Shown piece after piece: positions 11,966 through 23,522 of a DNA stretch of 64,000 bases. The stretch is taken from positions 58,897,677 to 58,961,676 of the forward strand of contig CM048839.1 of the NCBI GenBank assembly GCA_026545765.1, written 5' to 3'. The stretch is from Plantago major (lineage: Eukaryota > Streptophyta > Magnoliopsida > Lamiales > Plantaginaceae). The position numbers were made by a program, and so were the translations under genes. Position 1 is the first letter of the stretch. The number at the start of each line of letters is the position of its first letter. The notes under the pieces are model-generated. The model did no database searches, was not told the DNA's origin, and saw nothing but the letters and a program-made list of their open reading frames with translations.

Positions 11966-12477
11966 GAACTACCAATGAACTGAAAAAGTTCAGGTATCTG
12001 GAACGGGCATCCAGAGAAGAGGTATCTGGAACGGGTATCCAGAAAAGAGAAAAGAGGTATCTGGAACGGGCATCCAGAGAAGAGGTATCTGGAAAGGGAA
12101 CCCGAAGTCAAAAGGCTAAAAGATAGCTTAAGATCTACGAGACGGAACTCGGACATCGAATCACTCTATGAGCAGGAAACACAAAGAGAATAGTATAACT
12201 ATCTGCGATACTACTCTCTTGAATCTCACTATTTCTATCTTGATGAAAAACTTGGGAGAATCCTAAGTATAAGATGATTCAGATCTGACGGTGTCCTTGC
12301 TCAAAGCAATTGTGATTCAGATAGCTAATAGCCAAAATTCATTAAATGGGCACAATTACACTTGTTGATTGTGATCATTGCTGAAGAAGCAATGGTGACC
12401 CTTGATGAATTCAAGCGCTTGATCTTAACGGCAGAAAGTAATTCATAGTAAATAGTGGACTGTTGACATTCAGACAT

Positions 12478-12600
12478 GGCCCACTAAGCATTTAATGCCG
12501 AACTAGCTTTTGCTCACGCCTGTTTGCAAATCACAGATACGTATACACAAAATCAATTTGTATGTATTTGTCTGTTGAGATTCACTTGCTATATATATAG
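12478..12600 (+). promoter_or_regulatory. Candidate internal promoter of element A accessory gene
   Basis: A GGCCCA box (plant site II, 12478-12483) is followed by GCATTTAATGC and, about 110 bp on, by a TATA-like run TATATATATAG (12590-12600). The accessory gene start lies 189 bp further. The same arrangement is conserved in elements B and C, while the surrounding bases differ. A CT-rich leader follows, as in plant 5' untranslated regions. Promoter activity is inferred. Confidence 0.5.
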
Positions 12601-12788
12601 GATTTTGGCAAATGAAATCACTTTTGCCTAATCCGAAATTTCAACTTGCATCAAAACAGCAAAAACCTTCTCCTAATCCTCTGCAACGACTCTAAAATCT
12701 CTGCATTTCTTGATTAAGTTTTTCTGAAAAGAATCACTTAATCGAATCTCTTTCAAACACAAGCTTCAAATCCTTACTATATAAAGAG

Positions 12789-15700
12789 ATGGCCTCCAAG
12801 AACACTTCTACACAGAAATCCCAATCCTCCACTGGTACTGCTGAAAAGCAAGCACCAGAGTTGGTTATTGTTAACAATCGACTGGTAGGAGCTTTCAATC
12901 CTGACCATTGGACTTCAAGTCACAGAATGATTTGGGGAGGTGCCATGGTTGAGGAATACCTCACTGCTGCAATAGAAAACCAAAGTGACAGAAAATTGAT
13001 TCTTGACATGCTTGAAAAGGCACAAATCAAGGGTTTTCTATCTGCTCGCCCTAGCGGAATTTCATCACTTGATGTGTTGGAATTTTACAACAACTCCAGG
13101 ATTATTTCCTGTGTATCTGAAGGCACTGAAATAGTGTCTATCAAAACCTCAGTCCAAGGAAAGGAGAGTTTTTACTGGGGGGATATTTAACCAAATTCTA
13201 TTATAAAAAAGAAGAATCTCTCAGTAAAAGGAATTCAAACATATACTACACTTTCATTTTCACTTCTGGACTTAACAACTTTCTGTAAGTTGTTTGAGGT
13301 TCAAAATCTTGGAAAGGATTTTGAAATAAACACCAAGGATGAGGAACTCCTTGAAGGTGTTAAAGAACTTTACAGTGATGTGTGTGATCTTGAGAAATCA
13401 GATACACCCACTGAGTTCAAACTTGCTGACATCCGAACCAGACATCTGTTGGTTCACTGGGATGTACTGGCTTGCATTCTTCACAGATGCTTTGATGGTC
13501 TACAAGGAGGTGCTGACCAGATAAGCCAAGAACGATGGATCATGATGTTCTTGCTGAATCAACAAAACAAAAGCCTGGAAAACCCTTTCAACTGGGGAAA
13601 GTACGCCTTCATGAAATTTGTGAAGAAGATTCAAGGCTTCGAGCCTAAGAAGAGAAAATCTGAAAAGATATCTGAAGAAAAGGTTGCGACCAAGAAGCCC
13701 AGAACTTCAAGAAAGAAGTCTGCTGGCAAATCAGAAGATACACCCAAAGAGGTTGTCAATTCTCAGAAATCTACAAACATGGCAGATGAACTCATTAATG
13801 CTGCAAAAGAGTTATCACCTACTGAACAAGTAGACTCAGCAAGAGAAAGTGCTTTCAGAAATGTTGCGACTAATGCAGAAAGCCTTGCTGATGAACTCAT
13901 GAATGCTGCCAAAAGTGGTGAAAAACACCAAACCCCATCTGCAGAAACCGCAGGAATAATGGACCAATCAGTTCCCAATGCTGATGAGAGCTCTGACAAT
14001 GAAGATGATGAACTAGTCATCTCTCAAGTCCTATAAAGAACAAAGAGGGCTAAGGTTACTGAAAAAGTAATTGGTGATAAGGTATCTGAAGAAGAACCTA
14101 CACCACAGGTTGCTGAGACTATAGCAAAGGTTGTTGGTGCAAACACATCATCAGGGAATAACTCTCTTGCACAACTTCACAAAGCCCTGATGAGTGGTAT
14201 CTTAGTATTGACAGATGCTGATGGAAATGCCACATCTAAGAATCTGGAAGAACATTCAACTGATCAATCTTCTGCTTCCAGACAACCACAACAACCACAA
14301 CAGCCACAAGTGGTTGATGAAATGGTAAATGAACTCCATTTTGAAATACCAGCAATACAAGATTATCAAGAAAATCAGTAATTGAGCAGTTCCCCAACTC
14401 AATGAGACGGATCAAACTGAGACATCTACTCAGAATGATCAACCAGGGGAGGCAACTGAGTTGCATACTCAGGGAAGGTGTGAAGTACCAGAAACTTCAA
14501 ACAAAGAAACTGAACTGGGACAAGACGACCAATGTATAGAAAGGTCACAAGTTCGAGACCAATCGACTGAAAGCTCGGGTAAATGACTGGTTTAACTCTT
14601 ACCTTGTGAAAAATTTTGTACTTATAAATCTTGTTACCTTATAAGAATTTCTTTGTTACAGGCTGAGTTAGAAACGGAAAAACAAGAGGAAGCTGAAAAG
14701 CTTACCTCAGATACTGAAAAAGAGGTTCCTTCAACTTCAACTCTTGAGAAATCTGAGCCTGTGCCACAGGTAAATGATTCTTAAAGAGAAGTAACTTTTC
14801 AGTAAAAATGTTTGTATGCTCATTAATGATAAATGTTTCTAACAGGCTCCAACTGAGATGGAAGAAGATAAGGCAGAAATGCCAGAGACAAACCCAGAAA
14901 CCAACAAGGTTTCTGAAGAACTCATCACTGAGCTTTTAAACTTGAAGGTATATGAAAACCAGTGATAAGTACTCTTCAGCCTGGGTTATCTTAAAACTTC
15001 TTCTAAATTATTCAATACTATCTACTTACATGCTCAATCAGAAGTAGAAGTGCAAGGGGACAGAGTTGCGACATCCCCTGCACATATGGAAATTGATGAG
15101 GCATCAAAGCCTTCATCACAAGAAAAGACTCCAGAGACTGCACAAGTCTCTGAGAGACAAGTATCTGAGCCTCCCATGGAGGTAATTGACCTCTCAGATA
15201 TCTGACTTGTCACTTAAAGTTCTTCTTGATAAAAATTCCTAAGTATTGTAATAATGTTAATTCTCAGGTTCAAGAAAGAAAGGTTGATGAGGACCAGACT
15301 TCCAAGTCTTCACCTCACCACAAGATATCTGAGACACCAATTGTCTCAGTAGAACAAGTATCTGAGCCTGATGTTCTTACTCAGGTAACTCAGAAACTAA
15401 ACTACACTTCTACTCAGATATCTACCAAAGTTTTGAAACTCACTCAAAACTCTTTCTTTCAGGCTCAAACAGATGCAAAGCAGGTTCCCATTGAAGAAAC
15501 AAGGACTACTTCACTTCTTCAAAGCTCACACTTTGCCAAAGCACATTCAATGCTTCAAGAAATGGCAGAAGTTAAGGTGCTCTGATCTCTCTGAAATATT
15601 GAGAATAACTGATCAACCAACCAGACGGGCACGAGCTCTTGACCTGGAAACATATGTCCAAGCAATGTTCACTATAGAACAACACACAGTTGCGACTCTA

Positions 15701-18268
15701 CTACACAAGGACTTTTCCAGAGAAGTGGCGCATAGTTTGATACATGCCTTTGAACAGGCAGATGATCAGACAAGATTACAGATGGCATTCAAGCCAGTTC
15801 TGCCCCAGACTCTGCAATTCATACCTTCTGAACAAGAAGAAGTTAATGGGAAGAAGATCACTATCCCGGAAGTGATCAATCTTGTATCTGAAGATGATGA
15901 GGAGGAAGAAATGAATGAAAATTTCTTTGATGAACCTCCCACTAATCATCACCAAAAGGATGATAATGATAAAAAGGATGATGATGATGCTCTGCACGTG
16001 AACCGGAGGAATTTCACGGAGAAACAATGCCTCATTCTGAAAAGCAAGCGAGAAGACTTCACGTAAATCTCCGTCTTCATCACCTCGTAAATCTACTCAT
16101 CCATCTTCTCACCAACACGCGATTACTCTTGAACAAGTAGTTGAGCTTCAAGAAACCAATCAAAATAATAAACACTCAGACCAGAAGTGCTCAACTCAGA
16201 CAACTGTTGGAAGAAGAACAACAGCTCCATCTTCAACTGGAAGATCAAATAGCTCAATCCAGAGAAAGGCTTGATCAACTAGAAGATCAATACCTCAAAG
16301 AAATGAATGCTTACTGTGCGGTTAACGAGCTACGGGATGTCGTGCGAGATCGCCAAAGAACTCGACATCGAAGAAGTATCTGAAGTCAAGCATGATGCTA
16401 AGTACTGAAGAAGTACCATCCTCCTCCCAGAAAGGAAAGAAACCAATCTCTGAGATGGTTGCTGGACTTGATACAATTGATGAAAATGTCCAAGAGGATG
16501 AAGATCACTGGGCTAATCCCTCAGATGATGAAGAAGACAAGACCTTGGCAGGACACCGCCATGAACATCTAGCGGTTTCTCACTTAAAAAGAAAGTTGAT
16601 TGCTCCTACAATCTTCAACAAACTGCCAAACGTCCACTCTCAAGAGTACATGAGCAGGTACCAAGTACTAGCTACTCTGAATAAGGAGATGTCTTCACAA
16701 AACAAGGAAGTAATTGCCTCAGTCCCCTCTGAAATGAGAAAGTTCACTGAGCTCATCACTCAGAGAACAACTAGCATGATCATTGCTCAGAAAGATCTGG
16801 GAATGACAAGGGACGATGATGTGTCTTTAGCTGAAAAAGCTTTTCAAGAGGCAAGTTACACTGCTGGAAAAGCAGATGCCATCCTAGGCCCATTGGCAGA
16901 GCTCACTGATAAGGACAATGGACTTATCAAGCAAAATCAGGAGCTCAAAGCCGAACTTCAGAAGTTGGTCACTGCCTACAACTATTTACAAGGGCATTTT
17001 GACTCTCTCTCAGATTCCTTTATGAGACTGAGTCGATGACAATGACTAAGGGGGAAAGAAAGTACAAATCTGGACCTCAAAGTCAGGGGGAATGGGAAGA
17101 AGGAGATGAAAACAAGAAGAAATCTGGAGCTGGTGCGGCTCAGAAAGGAAGAAGAAAAACTTCCCAGCCACCACTCAGAATCAATGAACCCTCCTCAAGC
17201 CAAGCTGCTTTGCAAACAGTAGCTACTTCCCAGAAACCTACTGAAGGAACCAAAATGATAACAAGGGCCATGGCACAGAAACCTCCAAGGAGTACCAAGG
17301 CTCCAAGGAGAAGACAAGTTAGAGGGATTGATGAATCTTCTGAAGAAGAAGAAGAAGGTCAAATCAAGTCCCAGGGCAATGAAGAAGGCTGCAAAGATCT
17401 CACAAGAATTGATCTTGATGAAGATGATGAAGAGACTGATGAAGATGAAGCTCCTCTTCACAGAAAAAGGAAACTTGAAAGCCTAACTGAGCCCATAGCT
17501 GCAAAGCCCCTAGAAGCTAAAACACCCTCTGGAAATACCAAGTCTATCCAGGGTGGTAGTTCTTCAAGCAACAACCCCAAAGAGAATTCAAGACAGAAAA
17601 GGAACAGACTGAGAGATGAACAAAGACAAAGTCAACTTCCACTCAGGCCAGAAGAAGCCAAAATTGAGTATGTGAAGTATGGCAATGATTCCTCTGTCTA
17701 TAGGTGCATCAATCAGAAAAATGGCTATTGGATTCTGGAACTGAAACATCTATTGGTAAATTCAAGATTTCCAGAACCAATCCTCAAACAGCTTATGGCA
17801 TGGAGAAAGAATAAACCTACCTTGATCAACACCAATCACATCAAAGCATGGTTGGATTTTGAAGTTGTCAAGAGAACTGAAGCCATGAAGAAGGACCTCT
17901 CTGATGATTGTCCATATGGAAAGCCAGATGATGTGCACAAAATTCTGAATATCACAGGAACAGGCACAAGACCAAGGCTTGCTGTGGAACCCTATAAGTC
18001 GTTCTATCTGACAGAAGATCAATACAAGGGTGACATCAGATATCTGAAGATTATCTATGGATACTTCAAGCTTTCAGATATCAGAATAGAGCATGCCTGG
18101 AAGTGGGGAAAGTACCTATGGGTCAAGCATTTTTCAAAGAAAAATCCTACCAAAACCTACAAAGAAGTCTGTGGATTTGCCAGAGACACAGAGATGCTTG
18201 TCAGAACTCTTCTCTATGATTATTCTGATGACATCAAAAGGTTTGGAGATAGGAAATTTGCAGACTGA
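12789..18268 (+). pseudogene. Element A 3' accessory (envelope-like position) gene, intron-bearing
   Basis: Starts MASKNTSTQK at 12789. Parts in order: an N-terminal domain of about 300 residues with SSLDVLEFYNNS and FNWGKYAFMKF motifs; a charged section (about 13650-14570); a run of short exon-like blocks separated by about 80-bp intron-like intervals (14579-14661, 14770-14845, one from 14947, 15182-15267, 15385-15462); a helical domain (THTLPKHI-like, about 15530-15800); a coiled coil (about 16190-16310); a second helical block (16560-17030); a basic linker; and a C-terminal domain with WKWGKYLWVKHF, ending at 18268. No signal peptide or clear membrane segment is visible, unlike a true envelope. 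The function is unknown. It is broken in a few places. Confidence 0.75.
14579..15462 (+). other. Short-intron array in element A accessory gene
   Basis: Five AT-rich intervals with plant splice consensus alternate with short coding blocks. Clearest are 14579-14661, 14770-14845, 15182-15267 and 15385-15462 (76-86 bp); a fifth begins at 14947. Acceptors are typically TTACAG, CTCAG or TTTCAG followed by GCT or GTT. The same layout occurs in B and C. Splicing is inferred. Confidence 0.6.
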
Positions 18269-18630
18269 TCCATAGAAATTTTGTTGAAGACTTGAAGATT
18301 GAAGACTTGAAGACTAGTTCTTTAGGATGTTTACTTGGAGCTTGGTTACTCCTGTTGTCCTAATTTACTATGTAATTTTTGCTGTATCTTGCTGACTGAG
18401 CTTAACTGTATCATGTATTTAAGTTATCTCGTAATCTTTAGTTGACTTATCTAAAGAACTTACTCTCGATAGTATTCTATAAAAGATAACTTGTCAAAGA
18501 TCACACCTTGTGATTTGGTTGATGTCTACTTTCGCACTTAATTATATGATTTGAAAGATCTTAAGAAATGATTAAGTGGTGGATTGTTTCCTCATCCAGT
18601 TGTAATAGGAAGATAGTCATCGTTGGTGAT

Positions 18631-18645
18631 CAAAATGGGGAAATT
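18631..18645 (+). promoter_or_regulatory. Element A polypurine tract
   Basis: CAAAATGGGGAAATT abuts the 3' LTR and is the expected plus-strand primer site. B and C have equivalent tracts at the same place. Confidence 0.85.
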
Positions 18646-20330
18646 TGTTAGATATTTTGTTAGAATATCTGTTTAGATTTTGTTCAAGAACATGATGACT
18701 TATCTTAGTCTCGTAAAGGTGATTAGTACTCTTGGTTCACTTGAACATTGTAAAAGAAACCCACTAAGTATGATAGTCTAGCTAATCTTGTATAGGATGT
18801 TAGGTCTCAAATTGTAATTTTATTTTATGAAGAGAAGACCAAGAAGAAGACATCCAATGTAAAGCTCAACAACTATTGAAGACTTGAAGAAAGCGCACAA
18901 GCTTACTAAATCATTATTCAGATATCTTAGCAGATATCTTGTAGACGCAAAGGTTTCAAACAAACGTGTCACAAGAGATATCTCGAGAAATGAGATACAT
19001 ATCAAGACAAGGAAAGTGTCCACAGATATCTATTCTCGATACCTTGAGCGTTAAACTCGTTTACGAAAGAAACATATATTGCAAACAAAGTTGTTTCAAT
19101 AAATAACAAGTGGTATCTCGAAGAATGAAGATAAGGATATGCAAAGAATCGCATAACAAGTCTAGTCTACGATACAAAGCATAATTCCGTTGACACTACA
19201 GGACAAAAGTATAGTACAATGCATTTAATGCAGACGGAGATGTCGAGTAAAAGCAACTTCTCGAGAAGAAGACAAAACCTTTCTGAGATTATACACACAG
19301 ATATCGATAGTTTGAATTTGAGCCTAACGGATACTATCCAAACGGCACTCAAATTCATCTATAAATATCAACACTTAGGCGACTGAGAGACACACTTGAA
19401 CAGAACTCGTAACCTTGAATCTGTTGAAACTTACGATCTCTGATCTTACTCTCTCAAAGCTTCTTACTTATTATCAAAGCTTTCTGTTGCGACTAAAGCT
19501 TGTGATCTTGAGTAAACATCGAAGTTCTAAGTGTCACGATCCTAAACAAGCAAAGCTATCTGAAGGAGTTGAATCAAAAGATCGACTATCCGAGATTCAT
19601 TCTCTTGAGCAGATATCATAAGACTTAGGTCAAGAAATCGAACTAGATACCATCTGTAAAAGTGTATTAAGTAACTTAGTTCACAGAGCTATCTGAATAA
19701 CTGAAAAGTTATTAAGACGCTCATTTGACAACTCAAATCGAAACCAACACCAAAACCGGCGTGGAGTACAGGAAGTACTTAGTTTGAAGAATCAGGGAAT
19801 AACTCCAAGGTTACTGGAGTATAGGAAGTACTTGATTTGGGAAACTAAGGAATAACTCCAAGGTTTTTGAGTATAGGAAGTACTTAGCTTGGGAAGCTAG
19901 GGAACAACTCAAAGGTTTCTGAGTATAGGAAGTACTTGGCTGAAGAAGCTAGGGAACAACTCAGGGGGAACTTTTGGTTGGGAACCAATTGTTCAGAATC
20001 TTAGAATAGGATTTTTGTAAGGTTATCTCAATTATCTGTTCTAGTGAATTCTAGGTCTCTGATAGACCGAAGTGGATTAGTTGGAGGATTACGCCACCTC
20101 CAGATACCACTATACTTGCTGTGTCATTTACTTTTCTGTATTTATACTTCAGCAACATACACACACTTATTAACTGTTTCTACATTTATCTCTATTAAGT
20201 CTTCCGCACTCTGATTCTAAGTATCAGATATCCATTCAGATATCTGAGAAATATTTGTTATCGACAAAAGTTTTAAAAGACTATTCACCCCCCCCTCTAG
20301 TCTTTTACTTTGCCGTTATCTGGACCAACA
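18646..20330 (+). repeat. Element A 3' LTR (1,685 bp)
   Basis: Matches the 5' LTR from TGTTAG to ACCAACA. TATA box at 19360-19366. The four-copy GGAAGTACTT array is at about 19762-19975, followed by a TTGGTT/AACCAA hairpin with loop GGG. The C-rich end hairpin is near 20270-20310. Confidence 0.95.
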
Positions 20331-20335
20331 ATAAT
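20331..20335. repeat. Target site duplication of element A, right copy
   Basis: ataat directly follows the 3' LTR and equals 4365-4369. Confidence 0.9.
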
Positions 20336-21076
20336 ATTCTCTAAAATCTCAATATAATATGGAAAAACAGGACTCCTGGATTCTAATCGAGTCTAAATAA
20401 TAACATGAGATAGATAATTATAAAAATAGATGGAAACAACAAATCTATAAGAGCACAAAGGGTTGCTTGTTTCTAGAGCGGTCTTGAAGCGTGACGAGCC
20501 AATGAAATGTGTGATTTAAAGCTACTTTTGACCATCGTTTTAGGTGCAATATTGAGTATTATTTTCATTTGATACCTAATTACCTGTTTTGATGATTCAC
20601 GAGGTACAAATATGCAAAATGAAGAGATTATAGCGATTATTGAAGCAAATACGAAGAAATATGCTTAATCCGAGAAAATACCAATAGACGATCATCAATT
20701 CATACAAGGAGTTACAAGAATATAATAAAGGCATGAGACCCATCGATGCAAAGCTTATTCGAATTACTAAAACATTGTAGAAGACCACATTTCAAGATAA
20801 CGAAGTCTAGACATTTGAAAAAGGCCCCGAAGTGAAAAACTACAAAACAAAGCAGAAGTTGAGCCCTGCGGCCGCCCACAACCTATTGTTCCATGTTTTG
20901 TTGGCCCAATGCCCCCCCCCCCCCCCCCCCCGACTTTAACATTCTTTTCTAAGGACCAAGTCTCATAGATACCCTGATGTTCATAAGGACAGGTGGTTCT
21001 GTTATAGTTGGTATTGTGTTCGACACTATTCCCCTTGATCGCCTGGCTCGAATTATGCTGCAAAATGGATTGGGGG
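20336..21076. other. Unassigned DNA, possibly old gypsy LTR debris; C run
   Basis: No gene is supported. Words such as GAAGAGATTATAGCGATTATTGAAG around 20620 and GCGGCCGCCC near 20870 resemble decayed Athila/Tat LTR sequence, but no ends can be placed. A run of 20 C lies at 20912-20931. The short frames on the minus strand match nothing I recognise. Confidence 0.3.
20912..20931. repeat. Homopolymer run of 20 C
   Basis: Twenty consecutive C on the plus strand. Such runs are unstable and often miscounted in assemblies, so the length should not be trusted. Confidence 0.8.
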
Positions 21077-21359
21077 TGATGTGCTCAAATTAATACTTTT
21101 TAAAGTAAAAAATAACTAAAGCAATGTTGTGTAACAAGTTTTAACTACGAGATTGTTCTCAATGAGTTAACAAAGCAACCTAGCGATTTGAAGTGCAAAA
21201 ACGTGAAAGTTTTTACGAAGTAAAATCGAGTTGTTGGTGATTTTTACGAAGTAAAGTAAACTAAACATGCACAAAGAGTTTTGGTAATTAACGATGGGAA
21301 ACAATGAATACAGTAGCAGCGCGGACAAATCAATGGGTTTACCTATCCTTCATATGCTT

Positions 21360-21367
21360 GTCACAGT
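21360..21367. repeat. 8-bp target duplication of hAT-type MITE, left copy
   Basis: gtcacagt is repeated exactly at 21957-21964. An 8-bp duplication is typical of hAT elements. Confidence 0.85.
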
Positions 21368-21956
21368 TAGGGCTGTGCAAACAAGCCGCCCGACCGACCC
21401 GTCCGCATCTCACCCGCACCCGCCGATTTTTTTTTTTTTAAATATAACGCGGGTTAAATGTTTTATAACCCACCAATTGGTGGGTGGGTGGTGGGTTGGT
21501 TTGGTGCAACCCGCAACCCACCCGCCATATTGTTCACACATAAAAAATGTATATATGTGAAATAAATTAATTGTCACTTAAATAAATAGATAAATATATA
21601 GAATAGATTAATAGCATTAAAAATAGGGTTATTTTTTTTTTATATAAACTATGAAACTACATATGTGAAAATGGTATTTCATCATTTACTTGCTTTCAAA
21701 ATATTTTGTTAATTTGATGGATTATAATATATCTTACTTGATGTAGTAATTCACGCGCCAATCCGCCCGCCCATCCACCCGCCATTGTTATCACCCGAAC
21801 CGCCGCAAGTTAGAAAATTATTCTACCCGCCATTGTTATCACCCGAACCGCTGCGAGTTGGAAAATTATTCTACCCGCCGTGGGTTAGACAGATAATCAC
21901 CCGCCATAGGCGGGTTGGTTTGATTTTTTATAAATACCCACCCGCGCTCACCCCTA
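21368..21956. mobile_element. hAT-type non-autonomous DNA transposon (MITE), 589 bp
   Basis: The left end TAGGGCTGTGC and the right end GCTCACCCCTA are imperfect terminal inverted repeats of the TAGGGGTG(A/T)GC type common in plant hAT MITEs, flanked by an exact 8-bp duplication (gtcacagt). The interior is rich in GGCGGGT/ACCCGCC words and carries a direct duplication of a roughly 48-bp unit near 21778-21885. It encodes no transposase. The uninterrupted target can be recognised in LTR F as the GTTACAGTTATTTGTCC-like stretch near 23215-23235 (opposite strand). Confidence 0.85.
21778..21885. repeat. Direct duplication of about 48 bp inside the MITE
   Basis: Two adjacent copies of a unit beginning CCGCCATTGTTATCACCCG and ending GAAAATTATTCTAC differ at a few positions. 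It is internal to the hAT-type MITE. Confidence 0.7.
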
Positions 21957-21964
21957 GTCACAGT
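21957..21964. repeat. 8-bp target duplication of hAT-type MITE, right copy
   Basis: gtcacagt, identical to 21360-21367. Confidence 0.85.
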
Positions 21965-22260
21965 TATTTGTCCAGAAAACTCGAATTCAATTTAAGCAAT
22001 ACATGTTCAAATATTTTGAAGTAGAGAAATTATTCGATTGTCGGACGAATAATCCTTAACCATGCTTTTAAAGATTTCAAACGAGAAGATTGGATTCAAG
22101 AGTTTTTACGAAGAATTTGAATTAGCTTAACATATATGAACGATTTTGGAACCCTAGTGCGATTAATCCTACATCACTACAGCATTCACTACGCGATTAG
22201 CTACTCATGCTTGGCATAATTGACATACGATATCATCATCACAATTGAATATAGAATAAG

Positions 22261-23522
22261 TGATGAGATGATAATTTAGAGTCTCGTCTCATTCTTTTTA
22301 CCGTCTTTTTGTTAGTCTTTATTTCCATTTTATATGTTTTTTTGTGCATTTTCATGTGTTTCGTGTTTTAGTTGTGTTGTACAGGTTTATATGAGTTTAG
22401 GCATGTTTGGGAGTAAAAACGACGCTCTTGGAAGGTCGTATTCGAGTTGATGACTCAACAACTCCACTTGATGGACCCAAGTTCGAGCCTAACGAAGAAC
22501 TGGAGCATTTGCATCTAAAAGGCCTGGAAGCGTCCCATATATTGGCCAGGACGCGTCCCCCTATGCCGCAATCTGGGATGCGTCCCAGATAAATCCCAGG
22601 ACGCGTCCCAGTCAAATCCCAACTCTCTGTTTTGGTTTGCGCATTCTGGGATGCGTCCCAACTCTTTTAGGGAGATTCGACAGTTTTGTTACTTAGTCGA
22701 ATTTAGAATTAGTTTTACATATTTGATCTTTTATCCTGCACTCTCATAGCTAGACGAGCCCTAGTTTTGTATTCCTGACTTTTATTTTCACCATATTGGT
22801 TTGTAATCTTGTACTTTGACATCGAATTCAGATTCGAAGGTTAGAATCATCAATCTAGTTATCTTTTCTCTTGCAATTATCTCTTTTGTGATTGATTTGG
22901 TACTTGTATGAATATTTCTATCTCTTGCATGCTTAATTCGATTGTGACAATGAAATCGTATGTTATTGCTTCCGTTATGAGTAGCTAATCGCATAGTGAA
23001 TGCGGTAGCAATGTAGGATTAATCGTATTAGGGTTTCAAACCTAGATCGTTCGTACGTATTAAGCCTATTAACATTCTTCGTAAAAACTCCAAATTCAAT
23101 ATGCTACTTTCAAATACTCTAAGCATTAGGTTAAGAATAAACCGTATGAAAATCGATTGATTTCACTAGTTCGAGACTTTCAAAATGCATTGGTAGTATT
23201 GAATTTGACTTTTCTGGACAAATAACTGTTACAAGCGTATGAACGATAGGTTTATTCCCGTATATGATTTATCTGAATTGCTAGTGTATTCATTATTTCC
23301 CCTTATCTAGTACACTTTCTGTATATCTTGCTTAGTTTATTTACTTTGTTTCAAACAAACTACAAACTATCCAACTGTTCTTCGCAAACTTCTACGTTTT
23401 AACACTTTAAACGCTAGGTTGCTTAGTTAACTCCTCGAGAACGGTCTCGTAGTTAAGGCATGCCACTCAACACTACATTGGTTACTTTTGTTCTTTCAAA
23501 GAGTACTAATTTGAGCACATCA
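22261..23522 (+). repeat. Element F 5' LTR (1,262 bp), Athila-like
   Basis: Begins TGATGAGATGATAATTTAGA and ends TTTGAGCACATCA. The TGATGAG...CTCATT start is shared with the D LTRs. It includes repeated palindromic GGACGCGTCC and GGATGCGTCC words (about 22540-22655). A weak, degraded tRNA-Asp-like primer site (TTTTGCTGTCGGG) follows at about 23525-23537. Confidence 0.75.

Larger units (their letters stand above)
4370..20330 (+). mobile_element. Element A: SIRE/Maximus-type Ty1/copia retrotransposon, broken, about 16 kb
   Basis: Full-length by its ends: two LTRs beginning TGTTAG and ending ACCAACA, a 5-bp target duplication (ataat), a tRNA-Met-type primer site and a purine tract before the 3' LTR. 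Internal order is gag with CCHC knuckle, protease, integrase, reverse transcriptase, RNase H, then a 5.5 kb accessory region in the envelope-like position. Integrase before reverse transcriptase is the Ty1/copia order. The large size and extra 3' gene fit the SIRE/Maximus lineage. It is clearly broken, with more than fifteen interruptions across gag and pol. The two LTRs differ more by small length changes than by substitutions, so an age from divergence would be unreliable. Confidence 0.92.
21077..22260 (-). mobile_element. E: partial Athila-like LTR, minus strand, carrying a MITE
   Basis: On the minus strand this is an LTR end, closing ...TTTGAGCACATCA at 21077. It is homologous to the last 600 bp of LTR F (about 22925-23522) in opposite orientation. 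It stops exactly where F begins (22260/22261), so F appears to have inserted into it; the missing part should lie beyond F, outside the window. No primer site adjoins its left end, so it is a 3' or solo LTR. Excluding the MITE, about 595 bp of LTR remains. Confidence 0.65.

Noticed and set aside
22407-22615. Overlapping small frames on both strands inside LTR F
   Set aside because: They arise from GC-richer palindromic repeats in the LTR and match no protein family.
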